Assembly (NCBI GenBank): GCA_020633555.1
Contig: JACKDL010000024.1
Coordinates: 1 to 64,000, forward strand
DNA length: 64,000 nt
Direction: 5' to 3'
Source of the DNA: Myxococcales bacterium
GTDB lineage: Bacteria; Myxococcota_A; Bradymonadia; UBA7976; UBA1532
Shown: in pieces, positions 36,233 to 46,376 of the stretch
How positions within the stretch are numbered: position 1 is the first letter of the stretch
Layout: each line of letters begins with the position of its first letter
Notes under the pieces: model-generated
What the model saw: only the letters and a program-made list of their open reading frames with translations
Database searches by the model: none
Told to the model about the DNA's origin: nothing
Translations under genes and position numbers: made by a program

Positions 36233-38885
36233 GCGAACGCACGTGGCCGCGCGCCGTGCGCTGCGAGGCGTCGGCCTTGCAATCGGGCGGGACGGTGGAG
36301 GCGCTGTACTCGGCGGATCTGCCCAACCGCGAGGCGGCCCACCTGGAGTGCATCGTGCCGCTGGAAGCCGAGGCCACCGTGTGCTGGGACGGCCCCGGGC
36401 CCTCGGAGCGGCCTGGGTGCGTTTCCGGCCCGGCTGGACGCCCGCGGCCTGGGAGCTGGGGTGCGCGGGGCCGATGGCGTGTGGCGTTGGCAGGCGGGGC
36501 CCGCCGGCGAGGCGGTGGCGGTGCCGCTGCGGGGAGTGCGGGCGCTGGGCTTGGGCCTGCGGGCGAGCCAAGGGGCGCCGGGCAAGCAGCCGCTGCTGCG
36601 GATCCGGGCGCTGGCGCCCCAAGTGGCGGGGGCGCCGCCGTCGGCGGTGGCGATCGAGCGCGACGGCGCCCGCCACATCCCGCGGCTGCCGCTGGCGAAC
36701 GATGGCAACCCACTGACTTCACTGGATATCTCGGACGCAGAGGCGCTGTGGCTGTCGCCGCCCGAGCCCACGCGGACCGTGCGCCTGACCGTGCGCCAGG
36801 TGGGCGGCAGCGGCACGCCGGCCGAGGTGCGGCGCTGGCTGGCGGCGGCGACGGTGACGCCTGCGGCGGAGGTGTTCGTGGATGACCGCCAGGCCGGGCT
36901 GGCGGGCGGGCGGGTACACGCCCATCTGCGGTTCGCCGAACCGGTGGCCCAGGTGCGGCTGAGCGGCCCGCCGCGGCCGCGGGTGGTGGGCCTGGCGGCC
37001 GTGGCCTTCGGGGCATCGGTGGCGGGCGAGGCGGTGGCGCCGGCGGCCATCCCGCCGCTGGCGGACGAGCACGCGCCGGACGCTGCGGCGCACCCGCTGC
37101 ACTTCGCGGGGACCCTGAAGCGGGCGGGCGCGGCGGCGGCGGCCGCGGTGGCGGGGGACGGCCGGTTGGCGCTGCCCTTGGGCGACGGGCACACGGCCAC
37201 GCTGCACGTGGGCTTCGGCGTGCGCGGCCTGCCTCAGGCGCGGGCGATGACACCCACCGGGGCCCGGCTGACGTGGCCGGAGGGCGTGGTGACGGTGCGC
37301 CTGGGCAAGGCGCTGGTGGTGGACCTGGAGCGGCCGCTGGCGGTGGGCCTGCTGATGGCCGACGGCCTGGTGCCTCGCCCGGTGGCCTGGCGGCTGGCCG
37401 ACGGCGCGCTGTGGGCGGGGGACCGCCAGGTGGCGCGGCTGGAGGGCGCGTGGACCCTCAGGGTGGGCGATGAGGCGCGGCTGACGCCCGCCGGACCCGG
37501 CGCGCTGCACTTCCCGGCGGGCGGGCCCGCGAGCCCGGGGCCCCAGGTGGGGTCGCCCACGCTGCCCGGCCTGCACGGATCGCACTGGCTGCGGGCCATG
37601 GCCCACGCGGGTCAGTTCGACACGGGCGGCGCCCTGGCCTACGGCATCTGGCCCAGCGTCTACCACGGCGACGTGTTTGGTCTGGAGGAGGACTACCTGG
37701 CCCAGGCGGTGGGGCAGTGGGGGATCCCGCGCGGGGGCTGGCGTGGCTGCGGGCCACGTACCTGACGGCCGCCCACCTGGATCCGCGGCACTACCTGTAC
37801 GACCTGCGGGCGGGGCTGACCCCGTGGCAGGTCGAGCGCGCGCTGCGGCGCGCGGGGCTGGGCTGGCAGGCGCTGACGGCGGGCGAGCGGGCCCACCTGC
37901 GGGCCTGTGGGGCGTGGACCGTGGCCCAGCGGGCGCTGACCGCGGACGCCGACGGGCTGCCGAACGCCCAGGGCGTGCGGGTGTTCCCGGGGTGCCTGCC
38001 CCGGCGCGCTATGGCGGCGACCTGGGCTTCGCCACGCAGCCGCTGTACCTGAGCCTGCTGCACGCGGCGGGCTTGCGGGCGCTGGGCGAGCTGACGGGCG
38101 AGCCCCAGTGGGCGGCGGAGGCCCAGGCGCTGCGGGCGGCGGCCCGGGCGGCGCTGGCGGCCGTGGCCACGCCCAGCGCTCAGCCGCTGCACAGCGGGTC
38201 GGGCGTGCCCGGCGCGGATCCCGGACAGTACCTGCAGCTCATGGCCTGCGGGATCCTGATGCCGGTGGACGTGCTGCCCGACGACGATCCCGTCCACCAG
38301 CGGCTGGAGGCGCAGCTCGTGGCCGAGGGCCGGCTGTTCCGGGAGCTGCCGCGCTTCGACGGCTGGGGTGAGGCGCCGGGCATCGACGCGGTGTACGCGC
38401 TGGGCTGGCTGCTGCGGGCGCTGCGGCTGGGGCAGCGCGAGCGCTTCTGGCGCGGGCTGGACGGGCTGGTGCGCTGGGCCCGCTGCCCCGACGCCGGCAC
38501 CTGGCGCGAGGTGGGGCCCATTCGCACGGCGCCGCGGCCGCCCGAGCCGCTGATCCCGGGGCGGCGGCTGAGCCAGAGCGAGCCCTGCCTGGGCAGCCTG
38601 GGCGTCTACCTGCAGTGCCTGCGGCACGCGCTGGTGACGCCACTACCCGACGCCGACGGGCGCCTGACCGGCCGCCTGCGGGTGGGTGCCGGCCTGCTGC
38701 CCGAGTGGCGCGGCCAGCCGCTGCGGGCCGAGGGGTTGGGTACGCTGGGCGGGCGGGTGGACCTGGCGCTGGACGGGGCCGGCTGGTGGATCCGGGCCCC
38801 CGACTGCGCGGGGCTGGAGGTGTGCGATTGGAGCGGCCGGGTGGTGGCCACGCTGCCACCCGGCGAGCACCGGGTGCCGCTGTGA
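36229..38885 (+). CDS. Large six-hairpin glycosidase-like protein (four frameshifts)
   Basis: GTG start overlapping the symporter stop (GTGA). Single missing G's at 36410-36411, 36458-36461, 37733-37737 and 37989-37992 split it; repaired length about 886 residues. The N-terminal 400 residues are beta-rich (galactose-binding or hydrolase-associated beta domains). The C-terminal 480 are helical with GIWPSVYHGDVFGLEEDYL, RATYLTAAHLDPRHY and YALGWLLRAL segments typical of (alpha/alpha)6 glycosidases, and a final beta-sandwich. No signal peptide is seen, so it may act in the cytoplasm on imported oligosaccharide. Exact GH family not determined. Stop overlaps the nucleotidyltransferase start (GTGA). 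Confidence 0.65.
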
Positions 38886-39633
38886 GCCGCCCGACGGCCA
38901 TCACCCACGCGGTGATCCCGGCGGCGGGCCTGGGCACCCGGGTGCGCGGGCTGACCGACGGCCCCAAGGAGCTGCTGGCGCTGGACGGCGTGCCCGTCAT
39001 CTGGGCGAGCCTGCTCGAGGCCGCCCACGCCGGGCTGCGGCAGGTGGTGCTGGTGACGGCGCCGGGCAAGCCCGCGCTGACCGATTGGGTGCTGGGCCAC
39101 AGCCCCGTGCCCGTGCGGGTGGTGGTGCAGCCCGAGCCCGGCGGGGTGGTGGACGCTGTGACCCGCGCGGGCCTGGGCGGGCGCTATGCGGTGCTCTACC
39201 CCGACTATGTGCTGGACCGTGGGCCCGGCGCGCTGGCGGCGCTGCTGGCGGCGGCCGACACCCGGCCCGAGGCCACCTGGTACGGGGTGTTCGAGGCCAC
39301 GCCTGCACGGCTCGCGCGGGTGGGGGGGAGCGCCTGAGTGCCCGTGACACCACAGGGCCCGCACCTGGCGCTGGGGCCGCCTCAGGCCGAGGAGACGGGC
39401 TGGCGCACGACGTTTGCCGAGGTGCGCACGCCCGGCCACGACGCCCTGCTGGTGCCCGGCGACGATGGCAGCGTGGGCGCGGCGCTGACGGACAGGGCCG
39501 CCCGGGGCCTGCTGTGGGGCACGCGCCTGCCCGGCGAGGTGCTGGACATCGGGGTGCCGGCGGGCTACGCCGACGCGGTGGCCCGGTTCGCCGACGGCCG
39601 CGCGCGTTGGGCGAGCCGCCCGGAGGGCTGTGA
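38882..39633 (+). CDS. Sugar-1-phosphate nucleotidyltransferase-like protein (frame disrupted)
   Basis: GTG start overlapping the previous stop. The N-terminal half has PAAGLGTRVRGLTDGPKELLALDGVPVI, matching the NTP-transferase GxGTR...K signature, and LYPDYVL for the metal Asp. A stop appears at 39335 just after a G7 run; the same frame resumes at 39338 with the expected C-terminal half, including EVLDIGVPAGYADAVARF, a usual ending for glucose-1-phosphate nucleotidyltransferases. A missing G at 39625-39627 hides the natural stop (39631-39633). Repaired length about 250. Probably makes an NDP-sugar or activates a sugar released by the preceding enzyme. Confidence 0.7.
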
Positions 39634-40851
39634 CCGCACCGCCCCGACCCCACCGCACATCCTGCTGCTGACCATCGACGCGTGGCGGGCGGATTTCGTA
39701 AGCGAATACAAGGGGATACCGCTGCTGCCCAGCTTGGCGCGGGTGGCGGATCGCACGGTGCGGTTCGCCAACGCCTACGCCAACGGGCCCTGGACCACGC
39801 CGGGGCTGGTGAGCCTGTTCACGGGCCAGTCGCCCCTGCACCACGGGGTGCACTTCGCCTGGTCGCAGCCCCGGCCGAACGGGCGCGGGCTGGCCCAGGT
39901 GCTCCAGGACGCCGGCTACCGCGCGCCCAACCTGAGCTACCTGAACGGGGTGGAGAACTACTGGCACCTGGGCTTCGAGCCGCGGGAGACCCCCCGCGCG
40001 GCCCACCGACGCCGACGACGACCGCGTGCTGCTCGAGGCCTTCGCCACGGCCGGCGACGCCCCGTGTTTCTGGTGGTTCCACGACAAGTGGGTCCACCTG
40101 CCCTACGTGGGCGACGAGCCCGCCCGGCGGGCGCTGGGGGTGGAGCCCGTCCCGGCGCATCTGGCCGAGACGGTGGCGGACTTGTTCGTGCTGGAGCGCC
40201 ACCGCTACACCCTGGACCCCGCCGACAGCGAGGTGATCCGGCGCCTGTACGCCGCCAACGTGCGCGCCCTGGACCGCCGCCTGGCCCGCTGGCTGGACGC
40301 CCTGGAGGCCCACGGCCTGCAGGACCGCACGGTGATCGTGCTCACCACCGATCACGGCGAGGAGCTGATGGAGCGCGGCCACGTGGGCCACGCCAGCACC
40401 GCCGAGCACGCGACCCTGTTCGAGGAGCAGCTCCGCATCCCGCTGCTGGTGATCGATCCGCGGGTCCGGGCGCCGCGCACGGTGCAGACCCGAGTGCAGC
40501 AGCTCGACCTGTACGCCACCGTGCTGGGGCTGGCGGGGGTGCCCGCCCCCCCACCGGGGGGTGGATTTGAGCCCGTGGGTCTGGGGCGAAGGCGAGCCGT
40601 CCGTGGCCCCGGACCGGCTGTTCCTGAGCCACAGCGCTCGCCGCGGCTACCGCACGCCCGAGGCTGAGCGCACCCACCAGATCACCGCGGTGAGCGACGG
40701 GCGCTGGAAGCTGGTGGACGCGCGCTACGGCGATGGCTTCGACCCGGTGCTGTACGACCTGCAGGCGGATCCGGGCGAGCGTCATCCCCTGCGGGATCGG
40801 GCGCTGCTGGGCGAATGGCTGCAGCGGCTGGCGCAGGCCTGGGCAGGCTGA
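39630..40851 (+). CDS. Alkaline-phosphatase-superfamily (sulfatase-like) hydrolase (frame disrupted)
   Basis: The likely start is the GTG at 39630, overlapping the nucleotidyltransferase stop. A missing C at 39642-39645 puts it artificially in frame with that gene. Further breaks at 39990-39995, 40002-40004 and 40556-40561. The repaired protein (about 407 residues) has ILLLTIDAWRADF (metal site), NGPWTTPGLVSLFTGQSP (nucleophile region with Thr, no C-x-P-x-R), TTDHGEELMERGHVGH (metal site) and a sulfatase-like C-terminus (GRWKLVDARYG, LYDLQADPGERHPL). No signal peptide, so cytoplasmic. It may remove sulfate or phosphate groups from imported glycans. Confidence 0.75.
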
Positions 40852-40895
40852 CGCTGGCGCTGGCGGGGGGCTCCCGCTTTTGCCATCCTGCCCAC

Positions 40896-41756
40896 ATGCC
40901 TGAGAACGCCCCCGAGCAGAGCGCCGCCCCCGAGACTTCGCCGCGCCCCGAGGCCCGCCCGCAGCGGGCGCCCCAGGGTCAGCAGGGCGGCGGCGCCACC
41001 CCCGACGTCAAGCCCTTCACCGCGGCCGACGCGGCGGATCCGGCGGCCCTGGCCCAGGCCCTGGACGTCATCCGCGCGCAGCACGAGGACGACCCCTACT
41101 TCAAGAACGACCGGCAGGCCTTCGAGCGCATCGAGAAGAGCCAGAAGACCCAGCAGGCCCTGGCCGGCGCCAGCGAGCAGACCGGCGTGGCCGAGCGCGA
41201 TCTGTGGGTGATGGCCGCCCTGGAGTCGGCGGGCAAACCCGACGCCCGCAACGGCTCGTACCGGGGCCTGATGCAGATGGGGCAGTCGGCGGCCGAAGAG
41301 GTGGACATGCCCTGGAAGGACGTGGCCACCGACGTGAACGCCAACGCGCTGGCCGGGGCGAAGTACTGGCAGCACCACGAGGGCCGGATGGAGGACGCGG
41401 GCATCGAGTCCAACGTGCTCAACCAGTACCTGGCCCACCAGCAGGGCTTCGGGGGCATGCGCAAGCTGCTGCGCACCGTGGCCACCGATCCCGACAAGCG
41501 GGCCACGCGCGCCCAGCTCGCCAACCTGCCGCCCGAGTTCATCCAGAGCCTGGGCAAGAGCCGCAGCCAGGTCACCCAGCAGGACTTCCTGAAGTTCTGG
41601 GAGGACCGCGTGAAGTCGGCCGAGGCGGCCTTCGACATGCACCAGGGGCAGCAGACCCTGCAGGATGACCTGATGGCCATCGGCGGGGCGGGCGCCCACC
41701 AGGCGCCCATCAAGGCGGGCGGCCGCCCCGGCGTCGAGGACGACGAGACCGTCTGA
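40896..41756 (+). CDS. Lytic-transglycosylase-like (SLT) domain protein
   Basis: 286 residues. Pro/Gln-rich N-terminal 40 residues, a helical segment, then AALESAGKPDA followed by SYRGLMQMG, the SLT-type catalytic Glu and GLMQ motif (about residues 108-125), and helical completion to about 235. No signal peptide or membrane segment is seen, so export would need a dedicated route. Peptidoglycan cleavage is the family activity. It is the only gene between 33.4 and 43.2 kb with an uninterrupted frame. It precedes the pentapeptide membrane protein on the same strand. Confidence 0.75.
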   Translation: MPENAPEQSAAPETSPRPEARPQRAPQGQQGGGATPDVKPFTAADAADPAALAQALDVIRAQHEDDPYFKNDRQAFERIEKSQKTQQALAGASEQTGVAERDLWVMAALESAGKPDARNGSYRGLMQMGQSAAEEVDMPWKDVATDVNANALAGAKYWQHHEGRMEDAGIESNVLNQYLAHQQGFGGMRKLLRTVATDPDKRATRAQLANLPPEFIQSLGKSRSQVTQQDFLKFWEDRVKSAEAAFDMHQGQQTLQDDLMAIGGAGAHQAPIKAGGRPGVEDDETV

Positions 41757-41827
41757 TGCATCCCGCGGGGAAGGGAACAAATCCCGGCGCGCCCCGGTTC
41801 GTGGGGCGGACCTGTGGAGTGCCCCTG

Positions 41828-43227
41828 ATGCCTGAGCCCGAGCCGCCCACCCCGCCCACGCCACCCGAAGCGCGGCCGGTCGAGCCCACCCCCGCCCAAG
41901 GGGAAGCCGGCCCGAGCCCAGCGCGGCAAGGCGAAGCCGCCCAAGCCCTCGCCGGCCGATCGCGCCGTGGAGCGCCGGGATCGCAGCGCCTTCTTCCTGG
42001 GCTTCGCCATCGCGCTGCTGGTGGCGGTGCCCGTGTCGTTGCTGGGCATGCGCACGTTGGCCGACAACGTCACGGGCCTGCTCATGGCGGCCGTGGGGGC
42101 GCTGCTGGGGGTGGGGCTGCTGGGCACTCTGCTGTTCCTGTTCCGGCGCCAGCTCTTCCGCGGCACCCTGGGCAGCCTGCCCGCCGTGTACGCGCCCATC
42201 CCCGAGCTGGTGGCCCACCTGAAGGCGGGGGACCAGGCCGCGGCCGCCGAGGCGGCCACCCTGGTGGGGCAGCGCTTCGTGGCCTGGTGGGGTGGATCAG
42301 CCTCCGCAACTGGATCATCCGAGCCCTGATCGGGGTGGTGGCCGGCTTCGCGGCCTTGCTGGGCTCGGTGCTGCTCTGGGAGCAGAACCAGCTCGTGGCC
42401 CGGCAGAACGCGCTCATCGAGGCCCAGAACGCGTACTTCCAGCGGCAGGTGGGCCAGGACAGCGACCAGTGGTCGGAGCTGCGGCTGAGCCAACTGCGCA
42501 CCACGCTGGTGGAGGTGGACTGCCGCGAGGGCGGCCGCTGCAAGCCCGTGGCGGGGCCCGTGGCGCGGGGGCAGGCGCTGGCGGCGCTGGCCACCCTGGA
42601 GCGGCAGGCCGGGCGGCTGCCCTGGAGCTGCACGGCCTTGACCTGAAGCGGGTGGACCTGCGCGGCGCCGATCTGTCGGGCGTGCGCCTGGTGGACAGCG
42701 ACCTGCGCGGCGCGCTGCTCGACGGCGCCCGGCTGGTGGACGCCCGGTTCACCGGGAGCGATCTGACCGGTGTGTCGCTGCGGGGCGCATGGGTGGACGG
42801 GCCCGACTGGCTGAGCAGCGTGGCGGAGGGCCGCAGCGCGGTGGCCGAGCTGTCGCAATCGGAGTGGACCGTGTGCCGCAGCCCGTCGGGCTGGCGGGTG
42901 CAGGCGGCGTTCCCGGGCTGCGAGGGCAAGCTGGTGACCGCCCGGCCCACCGCTGCGGTGCGCGAAGGCAAGGTGAAGCTGGGCCCCGCGGCCAGCGACG
43001 TGGCCCGGGTGCCGCTGGACGGGCCCCCGAGCCGCCTGGACTGCAGCACCCTGGGCGAGGCGCTCACCTGCGAGCTCATCCACGACGGCGTGGAGTACGC
43101 CACGCGGCTGCACTGGGGCCGCGAGCGCCTGGTGCTGGAGCCCGTGGGGGACCGCTGGGCGGCGGTGGGCATCGAGGTGCCCGCCGCCATGTACACCAAG
43201 CTGCGGCTGGACCGGTTCAACCGCTGA
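41828..43227 (+). CDS. Membrane protein with pentapeptide-repeat region (three frameshifts)
   Basis: ATG at 41828 with GGAG upstream. Breaks at 41889-41893 (extra C), 42289-42292 (missing G) and 42611-42613 (missing G). The repaired protein (about 466 residues) has a Pro/Lys-rich N-terminus, two membrane segments (FFLGFAIALLVAVPVSLLGM and a Gly/Leu-rich one), and a third, IGVVAGFAALLGSVLLW. A short coiled coil (NQLVARQNALIEAQNAYFQR) follows, then four or five pentapeptide repeats (LDLKRVDLRGADLSGVRL, SDLRGALLDGARLVDARF) and a C-terminal beta domain with Cys. This is the layout of ion-channel-like pentapeptide membrane proteins. Function unknown. Confidence 0.68.
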
Positions 43228-43239
43228 GCGCGGGCGCCG

Positions 43240-44393
43240 TCAGGGGGCGTCCACGGGGGTCAGCGTGGCGTCCACCCGGGTCACGAAGAGCCGCAGATCG
43301 CCCGCCACCATCGACTCGACGCCCACCGTCAGCCACAGCGCCTCCGCGTTCACGTCGCCCACCGGCCGCACGGCCGTGGGGTGGGCGTGGCGGATGGTCT
43401 TGTACCGCCAGTCGGGGTTCGCGCAGTCCTCGTTGCCGTTCTGCAGATCGCCCGCCAGGCTCAGATCGGCGCCGCCCTGTGGGCCTTCGCCCTTGTCCAG
43501 GTTCAGCCGCACCAGGCCCGCGTCGTCGGCCACGGCGGTGGGCTCGGCGCCGCTGGCGCCCAGCTTCACCAGGTTGAAGCGGCCCTCGTCGCAGCCCGTG
43601 CCCCCCTGGGTCAGCAGGGTGACCTCGTAGGTGACCCGGTAGTCCACGTCGGGCTGCAGCCCGGCCTCGCGGGTGACCACGTGGGTGACGTAAGCGAACA
43701 GGTCCTCGTTGCGGTTGCGGGCGCTGAGCTCGTAGCCCGTCTCGCGGGCCATCTGCACGGCGTCGGGCAGGTTGGCCATACCGGCCTCGAAGAAGAAGCG
43801 ATCCTCGTCGGCGGCGGGGTAGTCGGCAAAGCCGTGGGTCCAGAACAGGTGCATGCGCTGGGTGAGGTCCCAGGAGAGCTCGACGGGGGCTGGGGGCGGG
43901 GCGCCGCCAAAGCCACCTTCACCGCCGAAGCCGCCCTCACCGCCGGCGCCGCCTTCACCCCCGGCGCCGCCCATCCCACCCACACCGCCCATGCCGCCCG
44001 CGCCGCCGACACCTCCAGCGCCGCCCATGCCGCCGGCGCCGCCCATGCCGCCGGCGCCGCCCATGCCGCCAGTGCCGCCCATGCCGCCGGCGCCGCCCAT
44101 GCCGCCAGCGCCGCCCATGCCGCCAGCGCCGCCAGCGCCGCGCCATCCGCCAGCGCCGCCCATGCCGCCAGCACCGCCGTCGCCCCGGCGCCGCCGCGCC
44201 CCCGCGCCGCCAGCGCCGCCAGCGCCCCCGGCGCGCCAGCGCCGCCGGCGCCGCCCATGCCGCCCGCCCCGCCCATGCCGCCACCATCGGCGGGGGCCTG
44301 CCCCGCGTCCGCGCCGGTCGCCGGTTCGTCGTCACATCCCACGGCCATGCCGGCCGCCAGCGCCACCGCCAGCGCCCACCTCATCGTCTGCAT
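43240..44393 (-). CDS. Lipoprotein with long Gly-rich tether (one frameshift in tether)
   Basis: ATG at 44393 behind GGGGAG. Lipobox AVGC followed by Asp-Asp, then a long GMGGAGG tract (about 130 residues) in which a missing base in the run 44225-44229 shifts the frame. The C-terminal 230 residues (from PVELSWDLTQRMHLFW) form a beta-rich domain with four Cys and an ELSARNRNEDLF helix; no known family recognised. Repaired length about 384. The break sits inside a repeat-rich segment, so replication slippage is a realistic biological cause here, unlike most of the breaks further left. Confidence 0.68.
43901..44286. repeat. Gly-rich coding repeat tract (GGAGGMGG)
   Basis: About 385 bp of imperfect 9/21-bp repeats on the minus strand, encoding the tether of the lipoprotein at 43240-44393. 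It contains the frame break at 44225-44229. It shares units with 33091-33235. Confidence 0.85.
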
Positions 44394-44502
44394 CGGTGCT
44401 CCCCCCCCAGTGGTGTGATCGGGCCCCACGCGCGGTGCAGCCGCGCCGGCGCCGTCCCCCCAAGTTTGCGCGAACACGGGGTCAGCGGCGACACTCCAGC
44501 GC

Positions 44503-46371
44503 ATGCGTAGGCGAATTGGCCAGATGGTGTTCGGGGTCGTCGTGGCGCTCGCCGGTGGGTGCGACGACGCGGCCGGGCCGGGCAGCGGCGGGCAGATGAC
44601 CCGCGACTCGGGGGCCGGGGACTTCGGCGCGGGCGGCATGGGCGGCGCCGGCGGCGGGGGCGGCAAGGGCGACATGGGCGGCGGCGGCGTCGACATGGGC
44701 GGCGACGCGTTGCCCCCACCCGACGCGGGGCTGGACTGCGAGCCCAACACCCGCAGCGCCGATCCGTGCCCGCAGCGGGGCGTGTGCGCGGGCGACACCA
44801 CCGCCCTGTGCGGCCCCGATGGGACCTACGGCCCCTGCGAGCTGCCAGCGGCCGCGGGGCGGGAGCGCTGCAACGGCCTGGACGACGACTGCGACGGCCT
44901 GGTGGACGAGGACTACCCCGAGCTCTACCTGCCCTGCGACGGCGAGGATGACGCCGACAAGTGCGAGCTGGGTCAGTGGCAGTGCGCCCCCGACGGCGTG
45001 GCCGTGGAGTGCGTGCGCGACGACGAGCAGTTCGAGCTGTGCAACGGCGAGGACGACGACTGCGACGGCGACATCGACGAGACGCTGCCCGCCGCCCCCG
45101 CCGCCGACAACCAGGTGGGCATCTGCGCCGGCACGCCCAAGGTGTGCGCCGGGGCCGAGGGCTGGGTGGAGCCCGACTACAGCCAGATTGAGGGCTACGA
45201 GGCCCGCGAGCTGACCTGCGACGGCCTGGACAACGACTGCGACGGCCGAGTGGACGCCGGCCCCTTCGCCCCTCGGGCCGAACGGGCGGTGGGCGTCTGC
45301 CGTGGCCTGCGGCAGATCTGCGTGGGCGACGGCGGCTTCGTGGAGCCCGACTACAGCGCGGTGCCCGGCTACGAGGAGGCCGAGGCCACCTGCGACGGCC
45401 AGGACAACGACTGCGACGGCGCCGTGGACGAGGCCCTGAATCCACCCCCTTGCGCCCTGACCCAGGGGGTCTGCGCCACGCCCGCCGGCCCGGCCCTGTG
45501 CCTGGGCAACGCGGGCTGGGTGGACTGCGACTACGGGCCCGACTACCAGCCCGTGGAGCGGGACCTGTGCGACGCCCTGGACAACGACTGCGACGGCGAG
45601 GTGGACGAGGGCGAGGCGGGCTGCAACGGCCAGGCTGAGCGGGCGGTGCGGATCCCTGCGCGGGCCTTTGACCAGGGCAGCCCCGCCAACGAGGCCGGGC
45701 GCGACGACGACGAGACCCAGCACCGTACCGTGCTCACCCACACCGTGCTGGCGCGGGCCACCGAGCTCACCCAGCAGGAGTACGTGGATCTCACCGGCCT
45801 GGAGAGCCCGGCCTTCCATCTGGGCGCCGATCGCCCGGTGGAGCAGGTGAGCTGGCTCGAGGCCATCCAGATCTGCAACCTGATGAGCGAGCGCGACGGC
45901 CTGCAGCCCTGCTACGTGGTGGAGGGCGATCAGGTGACCTGGCCCCAGGGCCTGGCCTGCGTAGGCTGGCGCCTGCCCACCGAGGCCGAGTGGGAGTACA
46001 TGGCCCGCGCTGGCAGCGCCCGCGCCCACTGGGGGCTGGACCTGAACCTGCCCCTGGGCAGCCTGGCCTGGTTCCGCGACAACAGCGGCGAGCAGACCCA
46101 CGCCGTGGGCTTGCTGGCGCCCAACCCGCTGGGGCTGTACGACATGCTGGGCAACGTCGCCGAGTGGACCTGGGATCGCTACGGGCCCTACCCCGAAGGC
46201 GAGGTGGTGGATCCCACCGGCGCCGAGGCCGGCCCCACCCGGGTGGCCCGCGGCGGCAGCTTCCTGAACCCCGACAACCGGGTACGCGTGGCCAACCGCG
46301 CCGAGTTCGAGCCCGCCACGCGCCTGCGCGACCTGGGCCTGCGGCCCGTGCGCACCCTGCGCCAGGAGTAA
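44503..46371 (+). CDS. MopE-repeat lipoprotein with FGE-like C-terminal domain
   Basis: 622 residues. Lipobox AGGC with Cys20 then Asp-Asp, Gly linker to about 70, then five CNGxDDDCDGxxDE-type metal-binding repeats (about residues 123, 181, 239, 297 and 356, evenly spaced by 58). From about 385 to the end is an FGE/SUMF1-type domain: WRLPTEAEWEYMARAG, LYDMLGNVAEWTWDRY, RVARGGSFLN. The Cys pair needed for formylglycine formation is missing (SFLN replaces SFLC), so sulfatase activation is unlikely. MopE repeats bind copper or calcium in known cases. The stop lies five bases before the next lipoprotein start; its end supplies that gene's ribosome site. Confidence 0.87.
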   Translation: MRRRIGQMVFGVVVALAGGCDDAAGPGSGGQMTRDSGAGDFGAGGMGGAGGGGGKGDMGGGGVDMGGDALPPPDAGLDCEPNTRSADPCPQRGVCAGDTTALCGPDGTYGPCELPAAAGRERCNGLDDDCDGLVDEDYPELYLPCDGEDDADKCELGQWQCAPDGVAVECVRDDEQFELCNGEDDDCDGDIDETLPAAPAADNQVGICAGTPKVCAGAEGWVEPDYSQIEGYEARELTCDGLDNDCDGRVDAGPFAPRAERAVGVCRGLRQICVGDGGFVEPDYSAVPGYEEAEATCDGQDNDCDGAVDEALNPPPCALTQGVCATPAGPALCLGNAGWVDCDYGPDYQPVERDLCDALDNDCDGEVDEGEAGCNGQAERAVRIPARAFDQGSPANEAGRDDDETQHRTVLTHTVLARATELTQQEYVDLTGLESPAFHLGADRPVEQVSWLEAIQICNLMSERDGLQPCYVVEGDQVTWPQGLACVGWRLPTEAEWEYMARAGSARAHWGLDLNLPLGSLAWFRDNSGEQTHAVGLLAPNPLGLYDMLGNVAEWTWDRYGPYPEGEVVDPTGAEAGPTRVARGGSFLNPDNRVRVANRAEFEPATRLRDLGLRPVRTLRQE

Positions 46372-46376
46372 TCACC

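Noticed and set aside
40896..43227. Prophage or secretion-system fragment suggested by the lytic-transglycosylase-like and pentapeptide genes
   Set aside because: No capsid, tail, terminase, integrase or secretion-apparatus genes nearby; two genes alone do not support it.
33091..44286. Regular short repeats resembling a repeat-spacer array near 33.1 and 43.9-44.3 kb
   Set aside because: Units are 9-21 bp, in frame, contiguous without unique spacers and encode Gly-rich tethers; no cas genes nearby. Not CRISPR.
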